A program made the position numbers and the translations under genes. A stretch of 64,000 nt of DNA from Primula veris (taxonomy: Eukaryota; Streptophyta; Magnoliopsida; Ericales; Primulaceae). Location: the NCBI GenBank assembly GCA_963682055.1, contig OY821742.1, positions 24,554,560-24,618,559 on the forward strand, in the 5' to 3' direction. Below, piece by piece: positions 21,674 to 33,049 of this stretch; the stretch's first letter is position 1, and every line of letters begins with the position of its first letter. Below the pieces are notes generated by a model. The model had not been told where the DNA came from. It saw only the letters and a list, made by a program, of their open reading frames with translations, and did no database searches.

Positions 21674-22151
21674 GAGCGTCCGTTTGGTATCGGCTTTTTC
21701 AGTCAAAAAGCTGCTTTCAGAAAGCAGTAGAAAAAAAAATTGCTTTCCAAAATATACACGAATGTTTGGCAAAAACTTAAAAAAGCTAACTTTCAACATA
21801 TTGATTTTTTGCATTAGCTAATAACTTTTTGCTTTCTTAATCGAAATAACTTAATAAGACATTTTTTGATAAATTTTCATAATATCATATTTAAACAAGC
21901 AACACGTCAAGTATACGAATAAAATTTTAGTTGAGATAAGATCAATATTTATTTAAATTCTTAAAATGGTGGCGAGAAAGCTACCAAAATCTTTAAAATG
22001 TGTGACTTTTTTGCTTTTAGCTTTTCTAGTTATATTCCTCCAAAATCTAGATTTTTAAAAGCTAAAAAAAGCAGTGATACCAAACGCATGTGACTTTTTA
22101 AAATCAAAAAGCTAAAAAAGCTAACAAAAAAAGTTGATTCCAAACATGCAC
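21674..22151. mobile_element. MITE-like inverted-repeat element, candidate
   Basis: The left end gagcgtccgtttggtatc matches the reverse complement of the right end (gtgcatgtttggaatcaact) imperfectly. The interior holds mirrored blocks of ctttttagctttt and aaaagctaaaaa. The 478-bp segment has no coding capacity and is missing from the equivalent place in copy B. No clear target duplication was found, so the superfamily (hAT or PIF/Harbinger) is open. Confidence 0.45.
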
Positions 22152-23387
22152 TGAATTACATAGATACGTTTGAGGAATAAATTAACTTTTTAATGAAAAT
22201 TTACAACCTTCTTTCACAAATAATTCTTGCAAAAAATAACCATTGAGTGACATACATTCGATTTACTTCCTAGTTAGTCAGACAGAAAAAGGTGCTTTTA
22301 AACTAACTTTGTATTGGCTTACAGATGATTTCACTTTTCATGGACTTACACTTCAACTGACTGATTTTCCTTATGATTGGGCATAAACTTCAGTTAACTA
22401 ACATGGATATATATACCTAGTAACTTAGTAAGTAGTATACAATACAACTAGATGAGAATGAAAGCACTTAAGAGATGTCATCGATAATTGGCAAAAACCA
22501 GTTATATTTTAATTGGCATAAGAAAGGACATTAATTGTATAATGTATATTAAAATTCATTTCAAATTTCCAACATTTTTATTCTAGATACTTTTTCAGAG
22601 AGAGTTAAAACATGTTGCTGATTAGTTTTTCGGATTGTCTAACAGTGGCTTGGAACTTGGGAAAAAAGTCAAAGTCGTTGCTAAATTTCGTGCCTGTAGA
22701 ATATAGAGGAATGCTATGTGTAAACGCTGTTGCAGTGAAAACCCACATCTATCTAAACTCGGGGCAGCAGTGGAAAGGTTCGTTGGAACTTAAGATTGTA
22801 TTGTCGAGTCTTTGCAGTGATAGTTTTTTTTGTCCTCTTAGCTTCTGTAAAAAGTCTTCTATGTATAGAAAGAAATACAAAATGACCATAATTTGTTAAT
22901 CATTTGGTTATAAACTTCCCTTTCCATTTTTGAGAATGCCTAGAGTCTTTACTCGTATGGCGTTTTTTTTATCTTCTTGGTTATTTTGTATATATAATTA
23001 ATCCATGTTCCATTTTAGAAAAAAAAACAAAACCACCTCTGGCAGGTTATATCCATTGTGCTCTTTGTGGTGGACAATCAGAAGATGGGATGTTAATGTC
23101 CTAAGTTTAGTTCATCTATTTCCTAGCTTCATCTCTACCTTTGCCACAAAAAAGAGAGTAAAATCAATAATAAATAGGTTATGAAGTATAAGTCACACGT
23201 TATGAAGTATTATAATTAGTTCCTATAAAATGATTTGATATCTTATGAGCTTAGATCTTACAAGTATTTATATTTACCTTACAATGGGGCACACACAATT
23301 TATGGTTAATAGTATTATCATAGGAAATAAATATGGTATACATTAAGTAATGTTGAAAATGAGGGTAAACTTTTGAAAGTGTTATAT

Positions 23388-23504
23388 GTCTACGCGGAGG
23401 AATTAATTGTTTTATTACACTTTCCAGCACTTAAAATAACTTTGATTTTTGCCTTTTCCGCCGGATTCAATTGGTCATAAGGTTACAGTGTCCTTATATA
23501 TTAC
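23388..23504. repeat. Left inverted repeat flanking copy B
   Basis: gtctacgcggagga at 23388 through tatatattac matches the reverse complement of 27213-27318 with roughly 80 percent identity by eye. It includes the shared blocks ttttattacacttt, aactttgatttttgcctttt and ttcaattggt. Copy B starts about 80 bp further in. Confidence 0.8.
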
Positions 23505-23584
23505 TAAAATTAATTATTATGGGTTAAGTGATACAACAAGAAAGACGAATCTCTGAATATGCAGGTATCACGTTCAAACATGTT

Positions 23585-26500
23585 ATGTATGTATATCTGC
23601 ATGCATGAAGTGATTTACTTATATGATATAAGGTTTTTGCCGATTGGTTTATCAGGTTCGCTATTTATTTTATACTATTATTACTTTCCTTACTGATCTA
23701 GATAATAACTCTTTAAAAGTCTTACAACAACTTTTGGAAGTTATAATCAGTCAATCTACAACAAATGCTGATAAACCATAGGAGTGTTATTGTTGAAAAT
23801 TTAGATCATGAGCTGTTATTTATTTTCCATTTAAATAGTTCTCATATCCTTGGAAGTATTACTCTATAAGCAAACTTAAGATCTTTTAATTGTTTTTTAT
23901 TAGCAGTAGTTATCAACTAAAAATTTATCAAAAGTATCTGGAAGAAAAGACGGAAATCCCCTGACATCTCAAATTATGTGTGGGAATATCCTTATTCATC
24001 GCAATTCGTAACAAGGTATGACATTAGTTATTCAATCAATCAGTTAAGATTTAATATTTTTTTAATTTCTTCTGGGGTTTGTATGTCAGATAGCAAATTT
24101 GTTGGATGGAATTATATATATCTCACACTTTGTACATTTTCTGTATAAGGAACATGGCAGATCAAAATGATCATCAGGGGAATGTATTCTGCAGTTCTCA
24201 AGTAAGTGATAATTAATACCTTTTGCTTTGAGATATTTTGTGGTGACTAATAGCCAATCTATGTCATTGGCCATAAACTTTTTATCGCTATGCTAGGAGG
24301 GGATTTACCACTGCTAGACCTGAGAACAAGATATGTTTATGTTATGACCATATTTCTGGGCTAGTCAACTATTTGTTGTCAATTGGTTTGAACAAATTAA
24401 TGTAAGTTAAATGATTATTATTAATAAGACAATTTTATGTTTACATGTGAAATTGTAACCTCAGTTGCAAACTCAGTTGCAACCATAGTTTTAACCTGCT
24501 GATACGTATGATTATTGTCCAACTGCATATTATTATTTTAATGACTATTACGTGATAATTATGTTTTAGATATGCAGGATATATTCTCATATAAGCACGA
24601 AATCAGTTTTATATATTTGAGAATATTTAGGTGATAAAGAATTGAATATTCTATGGAGATTAGTTTAAAAGATATTATCTTATTCCTTTTATTGTGATAA
24701 CAAGATCTTCTAATATTATGCAAGTATTTATCATGTTTCCATCTACTTTGATATAGAGATTTTTATGGTTCAAATAGATTGTTTTATATATGGAGTTATT
24801 TGATTGTATATTTTCAAGATTTTATCTTGAAAATTTATTATTTTATATGTTTCTTTTAAAGAAAATAATAACTCTTATATTCAAGAAAACTTATCTCGAA
24901 TTTTCTTGTATAAATAGATGATAGTTTTGCTTGTAAAATGTGTGTTCTAAACTATAAAAAACTATCCTTAGAGAGAGACACCCGAGTGAACTTCTAAAAC
25001 CAAAACCAATATTTTGAGTGATAGTTATATAGTAGGAGCATTATAGAGATGGACAGAAAAACTTAAAAGAAGTCTGAGAGTTTTTTTTTACTAAGACTTA
25101 AATCCTATATTGTAAGTTTTTATAATATCACTAATCTGGGTGAGTGCCCCGGATACGTAGCCCATGTTTGGATGAACTCCGTTGTTAAAAGTGCGTGTGA
25201 ATTTACTTTCAAATACGTTTAATATTCTGTTCAGTCCATCTATTCACTTGGTTGCAATTGTGGTTCCAACTGTAATTACAACCTAACTGCGTAACATCAA
25301 CTAGAACAGCGAATAGGAATTTCAGTTTACGTTATTTGTAATCTGGCATTGCTTGGCTGCAGAACTTAATTATTTAAAAATATTTGCTCATTATTTAAAA
25401 AAACCGGTCAACATTTGGATGACTATAACTTAAAACATGAGCTTTTCGGGTATTTTTGCCCGAAGAAGTAAAAAGCTTTAAGCTGGATGAATATCATCTT
25501 TCTCAACCTTAGATAATCCACCTTATTTAGAGCTTTGAAGTTCACTTTTTTTGGCTCAAGAGTTGGACAGTATTTGATTGACGAGCTCAGATGGTTTTCT
25601 GGTCATTTGGCCTGAAAAAGCTATGAGCTTTCAAATGATGGAACCAATCTTTTTCTTACCCTAAAAAATTCAGTTTATCTGCTTAACAAGTTGCAACCCA
25701 AAAAACCTTTGTTTTTGGCATTCGGTGGCTGACACTAGACAAGTTCTCAACAATCAGCTGTGCATAATTCTACATTTATCAAATAAGCACAAGTCCTGAA
25801 TTGAAATACTTTTTCCGCTATTAGCTTGCAGGTTTGTTCCGAGGGAAATTCAATAAAGAAACTCTCCGTGTTTCTTCCATTTGCTGGTTTGAATAGGAAT
25901 AAAGAGGTATATTTGTCCATAATTCACTTTCTTGTGTTAACATCAATTTGCTTGCCCTTTGAGGAGACAATGTGGACTTCATTTCAAAATCTTTCTAAAT
26001 TGTATCTATAATTGGAGTTTTTAAGGAAATAAGATGGATTTTTTTAGTTTGAGACAAAGCTAAGGTCTTTCAGCTTAAAGCGTCTAGTTATTTTAGGCAA
26101 AAAAACCTTAAAATATCGGTCTTTTACATGATCATAAAAAATTGAGCTTCAAAGCTACAGCTAAACAAGGCCTAAATTGTAATTGATACATCGGATCAAA
26201 ACTGAAAACATAAATCTGGGCATATCTTTTAGTTATTTCAAGAAGATGGGCTGATATTTACGCATTTTGTAGGAGATTATTTCCTTCAACTCTATCATCT
26301 ATGGTGCTTGATTATTTTTATTGAATATCCAGGTCATATGGGTATTGACTATTGAGCAATGATATTTACAGATTACTTAGCTTGTTGTGGCTCCAACAGA
26401 GTTTTTTTTTTAACACTATTGGTTTATAATTTGAAAAATCTCTGTTAAACCCACCCACCTAAACAAGCTTTGTATGGATATGTGACAATAATATATTTTT

Positions 26501-27212
26501 TAATTTAATATTATTAAATAGACGTTTTGAGGTTTAGAAACCATTAAACATCCCAAATGGTTGGTAGGAGAAAATTTATGGAGGTTTTTATAAGACACAA
26601 AATTAGGAAGTTCGAATAAGCCTTCGTCTCTGGTTTTGTTTCTTACTTTTAAGTTTTTACAGCAGTAGAAAAGATAATATTCCTATCGTTTTCACCCTAA
26701 AATCTGTGAGAAGTTGAATTAAAGATGTATATGCACACTTTTTGTATAAGAGATGTCATCAATAATTGGCAAAAAGCAGTTATTTTTTAGTTGGCCCTGT
26801 ATATGTAGATTAAAATTCATTTCAAATTTCCAACATTTTTATTCTAGATACTTTTTCATAGAGAGTTAAACAATGTTGCTTATTAGTTTTTCGGATTATC
26901 TAACAGTGGTGTGGAACTCGTGGGAAAAAAGTCAAAGTCGTTGCTAAATTTTGGGCCTGCAGAGTATAGAAGAATGATAGCGAAAACGCTGTTGCAGTGA
27001 AAAACCACTTCTATCTAAACTCGGGGCAGTAGTGGAAAGGTTCATTCGAACTTAAGGTTGTATCGTCGAGTCTTCGCAGTGATGGTTTTTTATCTTCTTA
27101 GCTAATATAAAAAGTTTTCTGTGTATATAGAAAGAAATACCGAATGACCATAATTTGTTGATCATTTGGGTAGAAACTTCCCTTTCCATTTTCGAGAACG
27201 CCTAGAGTCTTG
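23585..27212 (+). pseudogene. Gene copy B: partial duplicate of the unrecognised gene, between inverted repeats
   Basis: A non-coding exon ends at about 24015 (donor acaag|gtatga). A second exon carries the start ATG at 24154 and codes MADQNDHQGNVFCSSQ to 24201, followed by gtaagt. After an intron holding a solo LTR, an exon at 25832-25906 (acceptor ttgcag, donor gag|gtatat) continues in phase 0 with VCSEGNSIKKLSVFLPFAGL and then NRNKE. The exons seen in copy A beyond this are missing; 26130-26740 is unrelated. Similarity to copy A resumes at about 26750-27211 (the 3' end). Copy B thus keeps the start codon and frame that A has lost but lacks the middle of the gene. Confidence 0.55.
24340..25324. 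mobile_element. Solo LTR (copia-type) in an intron of copy B, 5-bp target duplication
   Basis: Copy A is uninterrupted here (atgtttacactatttg). In copy B the same site is split by 985 bp that begin tgttatgacc and end ggaatttca, flanked by gttta on both sides (24335-24339 and 25325-25329). TG..CA ends with a 5-bp duplication are diagnostic of an LTR left by recombination. A TATA-like string cttgtataaatag lies at about 24904 and a gagagagacacccgag leader-like run follows it, suggesting that transcription ran left to right. Confidence 0.88.
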
Positions 27213-27318
27213 GTAATATATCAGGTCACAAACCAATTGAATTGGCGAAAAAGGCAAAAATCAAAGTTATTCTAAGCGCTGAAAAGTGTAATAAAAGAAT
27301 TTATTCCTCGGCGTAGAC
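27213..27318. repeat. Right inverted repeat flanking copy B
   Basis: Reverse complement of 23388-23504. It starts immediately where the similarity between copies A and B stops (gcctagagtctt) and ends gcgtagac, directly before a hAT-like terminus (tagggg). Together with the left arm it encloses copy B. Confidence 0.8.
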
Positions 27319-28710
27319 TAGGGGTGTCAAAAAGACCAAGACCTGAAAACTGCACCGTAAATACCCAAAAATCGTAAGAACCGCCCTTGACGGAACCGTT
27401 TTTGGGTCTACCCAACCCGACCACATGGACCCGACCCGTAGACCCGACTCGCGGAACTGATCCGCATACCCGAATTATAGAACCGTATATACCCATATTT
27501 TAAAAATATATATACATATTAAGTATGTGCAACGAAAATCGGATAAATACACGAGAAAGAATGCAAGAAAAACTCATACAAAGGCGAGTGAAGAAAGATC
27601 GAAACATTTTTGAACATGTGCGAAGACACGGTTGAAGATTTAACATCGAACAATTAGTTTTTATGATTTTTTTTGTTTTATTTTTCTATTAGTTGCCGCT
27701 TTTTTACTTTTTTTCCTTTTATGTTTTGTGTGGTTTTTTCCCTACATTGTTTCAATCCTAACCCAACCCGTAAATAAATGGCGGTGCGGATTGTGACGGA
27801 TTGATAAAATTTAAATCTCAACACAACCCAATCCAACCCGTTACAATTAAAACCCCAACCCAACCCAATCCAACCCGCAAAATAAATTGCCGGTTCGGGC
27901 GGGTTGAGTTTAGATTGATTCTTAAATTTTATTTTGGTCATTTAATTTTTATAGTTTGCATAATCAACCCAAATTTTAAAATAAATTGAATATTTCAAAC
28001 AGAAATATAAATTAAACCCAATCAAAGTACGTTAAGAACATTCACGAACAAGTAATAAAACTAAAATATAACAATAATCAAAGGTTGTTATCTTAAAATA
28101 CACACAATATGTATATATATATATTGCGGGTTGAAACGGATTGAGACAAATTAACCCGCAGTTTGTATATCTCAATCCTAACCCAACCCGCAAAATATAT
28201 AGCGGATTGGGGCGGGGCGGATTGATTTTTTTTGGACATTCAATCCATCCCACCTCCCACCCACCCACCCCACCCCCCAATCCATGCGGGTTGGGTTACG
28301 GGGCGGATTTACGAATTTTTTGCCCACCATTTGTGTAATGTTTACGCGATTCAGTAATCAACCGAACACATTATTGACCAATATGAAGTAAAAATATTGA
28401 TAGTAACTCATTAGTTTATTTATTTTTAACAAGTAAATTAAGAAATATATTGAAAAAATATATTCATTATTAATATGTAAAAATACAATTTATAAAAGAA
28501 CATCTAGAAAAGTGGAATAAATTTTACTAATTTTGGGTATTTTAGGTAAATAACCGCACCGAGAACCGTTATACTCATTATAAATACGGGTATGAGTCAG
28601 GTAAAATAAGTAAAAAAAATTATATAGACCCGACTCGTAGATGATGAGAGAACCGCTAAAATCGTTACCCGGATACCAAAAACCGCTGAGTCGGGTCGGG
28701 TCGGGTAAAA
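27319..28710. mobile_element. hAT-like MITE debris, composite
   Basis: The left end tagggtgtcaa-type terminus (taggggtgtcaaaaagacc) is typical of Ac-like hAT non-autonomous elements in plants. It is followed by cccgacccgtagacccgac repeats. Near 28625-28710 the inverse block (gagtcgggtcgggtcgggta) appears, but the expected right terminus acccccta is missing. A second, inner inverted pair of caacccaacccg and cgggttgggtt (about 27760-28310) points to another MITE nested within. Only the left border is secure. Confidence 0.45.
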
Positions 28711-28779
28711 TTTCAAAAAAAGTTCCCTCATCTTCAACGATACTTTATGCATACCATATTTATGCATACCAAGTTAGTT

Positions 28780-28833
28780 ATACCGTTACACTAACCAAGA
28801 CTATTGCAGGACCCTCAGTTAGTGTAACGGTAT
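28780..28833. repeat. Perfect 16-bp inverted repeat with 22-bp loop
   Basis: ataccgttacactaac at 28780-28795 is the exact reverse complement of gttagtgtaacggtat at 28818-28833. It lies at the point where the reading of the minus-strand LINE ORF2 stops. The role is unknown. Confidence 0.9.
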
Positions 28834-29469
28834 CACTAACTTGTAATCTTGTGATTCTATTTTGATTAACCCTCTTATTCACACAATAGTGAAAATAAGC
28901 CGTATTATTATCCCCTTCCTTAAGCCATTGGGTCTGGCTCTTTTGATGTTTCTCACATTCTTCATCATGATGAATATTCCTAGACTTGCAAACATTAATG
29001 TCGCTGAGAAGTGTTCCGGGTCAACCCAAGTACATTTCCTTTTGAAGTGTAAAGAGCTTAGTCCTTATCTCCTCCACCCTAGCCGTCGCTTCCGCTTTTT
29101 TTACAGTGGACAAGATATTTGAAGGCTTGCTTGACAAAATAAAGCTTCTTATAAACCACCAAAAGCCTAGAACCACCTAATTCGGTAGCCCAAGCCATCT
29201 CGACGGTAAGAAGAAATTCATCGTAGTCTACATTGTAGAACTTAAACGGCTTAGGTTTACTAGTGAAGACGGGAGAGATTTTAACAACCATAGGAGAGTG
29301 GTCGGAGATTCCGGGAGGGAGGAACTTGGCTTCGGAATCCAAGAATGTCGAGAGCCATCTATCGTTAACTAGTGCTCTATCAAGTTTCCATTGAATAAGA
29401 TTGTCGGGGCTATTATTAAGGCCAAACATATCTAGGGGTAAGAACTTATCAGTAGAGCTAGAGAGAGAA
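28790..29469 (-). pseudogene. LINE ORF2, endonuclease C-terminal part and linker
   Basis: Reads WKLDRALVNDRWLSTF, then GISDHSPMVV (the conserved SDHS box of APE-type endonucleases, intact here), then KPKPFKFYN. After a frameshift near 29080 it reads QWLKEGDNNTAYFH, the usual spacer before the RT domain in plant LINEs. Reading is lost below 28790. It is the continuation of the piece at 32198-32752 on the other side of the inserted LINE. Confidence 0.85.
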
Positions 29470-29514
29470 AGTCCATAATGGAGAAAAAAAGGGGAAAACA
29501 AATTTAGTACAACA

Positions 29515-31412
29515 TGGAGCAAAATAATACAAATAACGCACCTTTTGATCCACAAGCATTAGAGAAACAACATCACAACAACAAATCATTTGGTGGGGTT
29601 GTTAACAATAAAAAGAAGTCTGCAATCCAGAAAAAGAAATCAAATGCTACAAAAGAGAAGCATCAATAAGATTTTCATATGAAGAGGTACACGTACTTAC
29701 TAAGCCTTTCAAATATACATTGATAGGCAAATTCACTCATGGAATGTTAGAGCTAGATAAAAATTCACAGTTTTTTTTATCCCTTTTGGGACTAAAAGCA
29801 GAATTCTCAGTGGGATAAATAGATCATAAGCACGTGCTACTTAGGTTTTATCATAAAGAAGATTATCTTAGAGTATGGTTAAGGGAAAAGTGGGTTGTAC
29901 TTAAATTCCCAATGAGAGTTTTTAAATGGACTTATAATTTCAAACATGGGTTTGAACCATCTATTACAGCTGTTTGGATAAGGTTTGATTTGCTACCAAT
30001 CCATCTCTACAATAAAGCAAGTATCTTTGCAATAGATAAAGTTTTGGGCTTTTCTCTAAAAGTTGATGAAACAACAAATAACCTAACTAAACCTAGTCTA
30101 GCAAGGGTTTGCATTCAAATAGACCTGAAGAGAGCATTTACTCATAGGGTTTGGATTAGATATGGAGATGAAGGTCAACAAGAAGGTTTTTGACAAAACT
30201 TCATATATGAACATCTAGGAAGGTATAGTTTTTCCTGCAATAAAATAGGACATGGTTCATATGAGTGCAAGGTGTTTGATAATATGCACAACAAGGATAA
30301 TGAGCCAGCTTTTAAGAAAAATAAGATTCGCAAAGAGAAGTACCAGATTGAGAATAAATAGAGGCAATTTGTTCAACAGCAAACCAAAAGAGCTTACCTC
30401 TAAATGAAAGTACCTGTCAGAGTTGAGAAATGGGTTAGCAAGAATACCACAAAATCAAGTAAAGTCACTACAAAAAGTAACTTCAATTCTGAACACACTA
30501 GTGGCCTTCTAGTTAGAGAAAAAAAAAATCCCATAAATATAGGGGGAATAGTGGGAGCAAAAAGCCATAGTGTAGTTTCTGTAATACAAGAAATGGGAAT
30601 AAAAACTTCAAATCCTTTTGCAGCACTACAAGATCTAGAACAACAAGAAGAAAATGACAAGCATTTGGAAAATCAAGTGGAAAAAGAGATAATCAGATAG
30701 AAGCAGATCAGACAAGGGGTATTACTCCTATGGATATACTGATAATATTCTAGCCCTATTTAAAGATCCAGATACTGATTCTTTGGATCAATTATCAGTC
30801 CAAAAACTAATTAGGGTTGTACCTAATTCTGAGGAAAAATACACCCATGTAGCCCCTCTAAATATCAGAATTAGGGATCCATCTACACTTGAATTAATAC
30901 ATTTGAAAAAGGGAAATTGGTCCTTTAATTCAAAATTCATTCTCAACACTCTGCTCAAAAGCGTGATATATCTCGGATAACTCTTTTGAAACCTATGTAA
31001 AAGGTAATAGTGACCAAGAGGGGGTAAATTACAGTGAAGATGGGGTAAGCAACATCTTTTGTACTAATAAAGAAAAGCAATTACAGATAGAACAGAATGC
31101 TCACACAGTTAAAGAGCATATTAATCTAAAAGAAGGAGAATTAACTGTGGATTGTATTCATCTGATTGGGAAACAGACGTGGATGAAAAGGAAGATAAAA
31201 AGAGAAGAATTGCAAAATGTAAAGGAGTCAAATTATCCAAAGACGAGAGTAAAGTTAAAATGCATAAATATAATACTAGGAGTATGACCGGATCAACTAA
31301 TAATTACTATGATCCTTGTGACTATGGGGATTATGGGAGCGACTCTTTGGAACATTTATCTTATTTGACTGTTTATTACAGTCACATTAACCACCGTTAT
31401 ATTAGAAAATAG
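29515..31412 (+). pseudogene. LINE ORF1 (DUF4283-type, zinc knuckle), broken
   Basis: The N-terminus starts MEQNNTNNAPFDPQALEKQH and continues FGGVVNNKKKSAIQKKK. After a stop it continues YEEVHVLTKPFKYTLIGKFT and the DUF4283-type region (29834-30193: LLRFYHKEDYLRVWLREKW, then VWIRFDLLPIHLYNKAS, then LARVCIQIDL). A zinc knuckle follows in another frame (SFSCNKIGHGSYEC, first Cys lost). The C-terminal part holds VPNSEEKYTHVAPLNIRIRD (from 30816) and ends near 31412 (KYNTRSMTGSTNNYYDP). This is the RNA-binding ORF1 protein of plant L1-type LINEs. Several stops and frameshifts make it a pseudogene. Confidence 0.82.
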
Positions 31413-32190
31413 ATGGTTAGATAATATTTTTCAATAACTAATTTATTTTTTCTATTTTCATCAAATTAGAATTTGATAAATTAAAAACAAATTGTACAAC
31501 ACATTAAAAACTCAAATAAAAATATAGAACCTAGGTGTGCATACCGTAAACTTAAATATTAATCAAAATTTAATTTTTTTTAATCTATTTGACACATTTT
31601 TATGCAAACGGCTTGTGAATTAGTCATATAGGCTGATTGTTCCCTATTAATTCCTGGATTATGGTAGTTGTTAATTAGTTTGTTATTTTATAAGAGATTA
31701 AGCTCCCAGTTTATAAGCTTGCTAAGTTTAAGTCCTATAAAGAGGTAATTATTTGATTAATTAGGATTATAGTCACTGGAATTACAGATCCAGGGAAATT
31801 GCTCTTCATCAAATTGATTGATTGATCCAAATGGTATAAATTAGAAGAAGATGGAAAACAGAGCATTACAAAATATCAGTAGTTTTTTTTTGAAATTACC
31901 TGGTTATAGAGATCCAGGTAATAACAAGAAGAATCTCCACTGGAAGTAAGGGTTTGGGTTTTAAGGATATAATCTCTCTCAAAAAGAATTTATCTGGTGC
32001 TATCAATTTTATATAATCAATTAAATAAGTGGGGCTTGAGTTTTCATATCATTTCTGTTGCACCCTTCAAGTTTTAATTTTTGTGTTTTTAATCCAATAG
32101 TTGTCATTCCGTTGTAATGATGTCGGAGGACCATATTAAACTCTTGTTAATAAAATTGTAGGCAACCCCCACTTTTAATTATAAAAAAAA
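31413..32190 (+). other. 3' untranslated part of the inserted LINE
   Basis: AT-rich sequence without coding potential, ending cttgttaataaaattgtagg, then cccacttttaatt and an A run. Polyadenylation-like aataaaa lies about 35 bp before the A run. It follows ORF1 directly, so ORF2 is missing from this copy. Confidence 0.6.
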
Positions 32191-32197
32191 GAGAGAA

Positions 32198-32752
32198 GAA
32201 AATTCCGCGAAACCGAAGGTCGTCAAGATTCACACTTTCTATACAATTTGGGAATTCGTCGAAAGAGGAGCCCCATGAGTTACGTCAATCCAAGCCATCA
32301 CATGGAACTCTAAGAGCGATAAAATCCCCAACATCTAGCCAAGGTGTCAAACCTAGAGACCCACTATAAGATGTAATATAATTACATAATAAATGCCTCT
32401 CCTCAACTACATTTCTACCATACGCAAAAGTAATATTAGCTTCTTCCGATGAAGCAATTGCCTTAGCCAAACAAGATATGATTTGGCTATTTATAGACAA
32501 AACCGAAATAATCCATACATTCGGATCCCAACCAACTAGTACAAGACTCATAGGGGCTAAATGAAAACTATCTACGAACTTTCAATTTGGAGCCAAAAAG
32601 GAGCAAATCCTATATTTGTTAACATCGGAGAGCTTAGTTTCAAGCAATCCCAAACACGAGACACTATTTTCAACAATTACCTTTTTTACCTCAACTTGTT
32701 TTTCGGTTCCGTTAAGACCCCGCATATTCCAACAAGCTATATTATTCATAAA
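32198..32752 (-). pseudogene. LINE ORF2, endonuclease N-terminal part
   Basis: Starts MNNIACWNMRGLNGTEKQ at 32752 (the WNxRGLN start of plant LINE endonucleases), then CLGLLETKLSDVNKYRI (with the catalytic Glu). A stop follows near 32585. It resumes with LVLVGWDPNVW, ITFAYGRNVVEERHLL, and LDVGDFIALRV where the usual GDFN has Ile for Asn. It ends VNLDDLRFRGIFFS at the insertion point of the plus-strand LINE. The stop and the lost GDFN Asn show decay. Confidence 0.85.
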
Positions 32753-33049
32753 AAACAATGGAGATTAACAGTTACCCTGGTCACCCCCATGCACCCTATT
32801 CCCTCTCTTCCGAGCACCCGTGTTCACCACTTTTTTCTTGCCCTTTAATCCGGATCAAGCAGTAATAATAACACCAACGAAGTCCACACATTCCACCTCA
32901 AGGCGATCCTCCACAAGACTTCCGAAGTGAACCACTCCCCGAGAGTGGACATCTCCGAACTTTGAAAAATCAATACTGAACTTGCCCGGTAATGGCGGGG
33001 ACAATATTTATTCACAAGCGGTGATTATAGACGCAAGACCATTAGCAAG

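Larger units (their letters stand above)
18514..23104 (+). pseudogene. Gene copy A: unrecognised multi-exon plant gene, disabled
   Basis: Matches copy B (23585-27212) in direct orientation over several blocks. An exon at 18988-19035 corresponds to the copy B start exon, but ATG is GTG here (18988-18990); the donor gtaagt is kept. The next exon (19687-19760, acceptor ttgcag, donor gag|gtatta) is 74 bp against 75 in copy B, a one-base deletion that shifts the frame. Further exon-like segments occur only here. One is about 20079-20178. Another, 20403-20515, reads DARIEGLETCEYLDNLIER and then ECFTEQGDAITFESE. A possible last exon at 23047-23104 reads HCALCGGQSEDGMLMS. The protein family is not recognised. 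Confidence 0.55.
29470..32190 (+). mobile_element. Plus-strand LINE derivative with ORF1 only, inserted in the minus-strand LINE
   Basis: Starts near 29470 with ORF1 from ATG at 29515. It runs through ORF1 to about 31410, then 3' UTR-like sequence, and ends ataaaaaaaa at 32190. A 7-bp repeat gagagaa lies at 29463-29469 and 32191-32197, the expected target duplication. When the insert and one repeat copy are removed, the interrupted minus-strand frame reads straight through. No endonuclease or reverse transcriptase is present in the insert, so it must have been moved by enzyme from another element or have lost ORF2 after insertion. Confidence 0.8.

Noticed and set aside
27678..28338. Several 60-87-codon frames rich in Asn, Pro and Gly
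   Set aside because: They are translations of the caacccaaccc MITE repeats on both strands.
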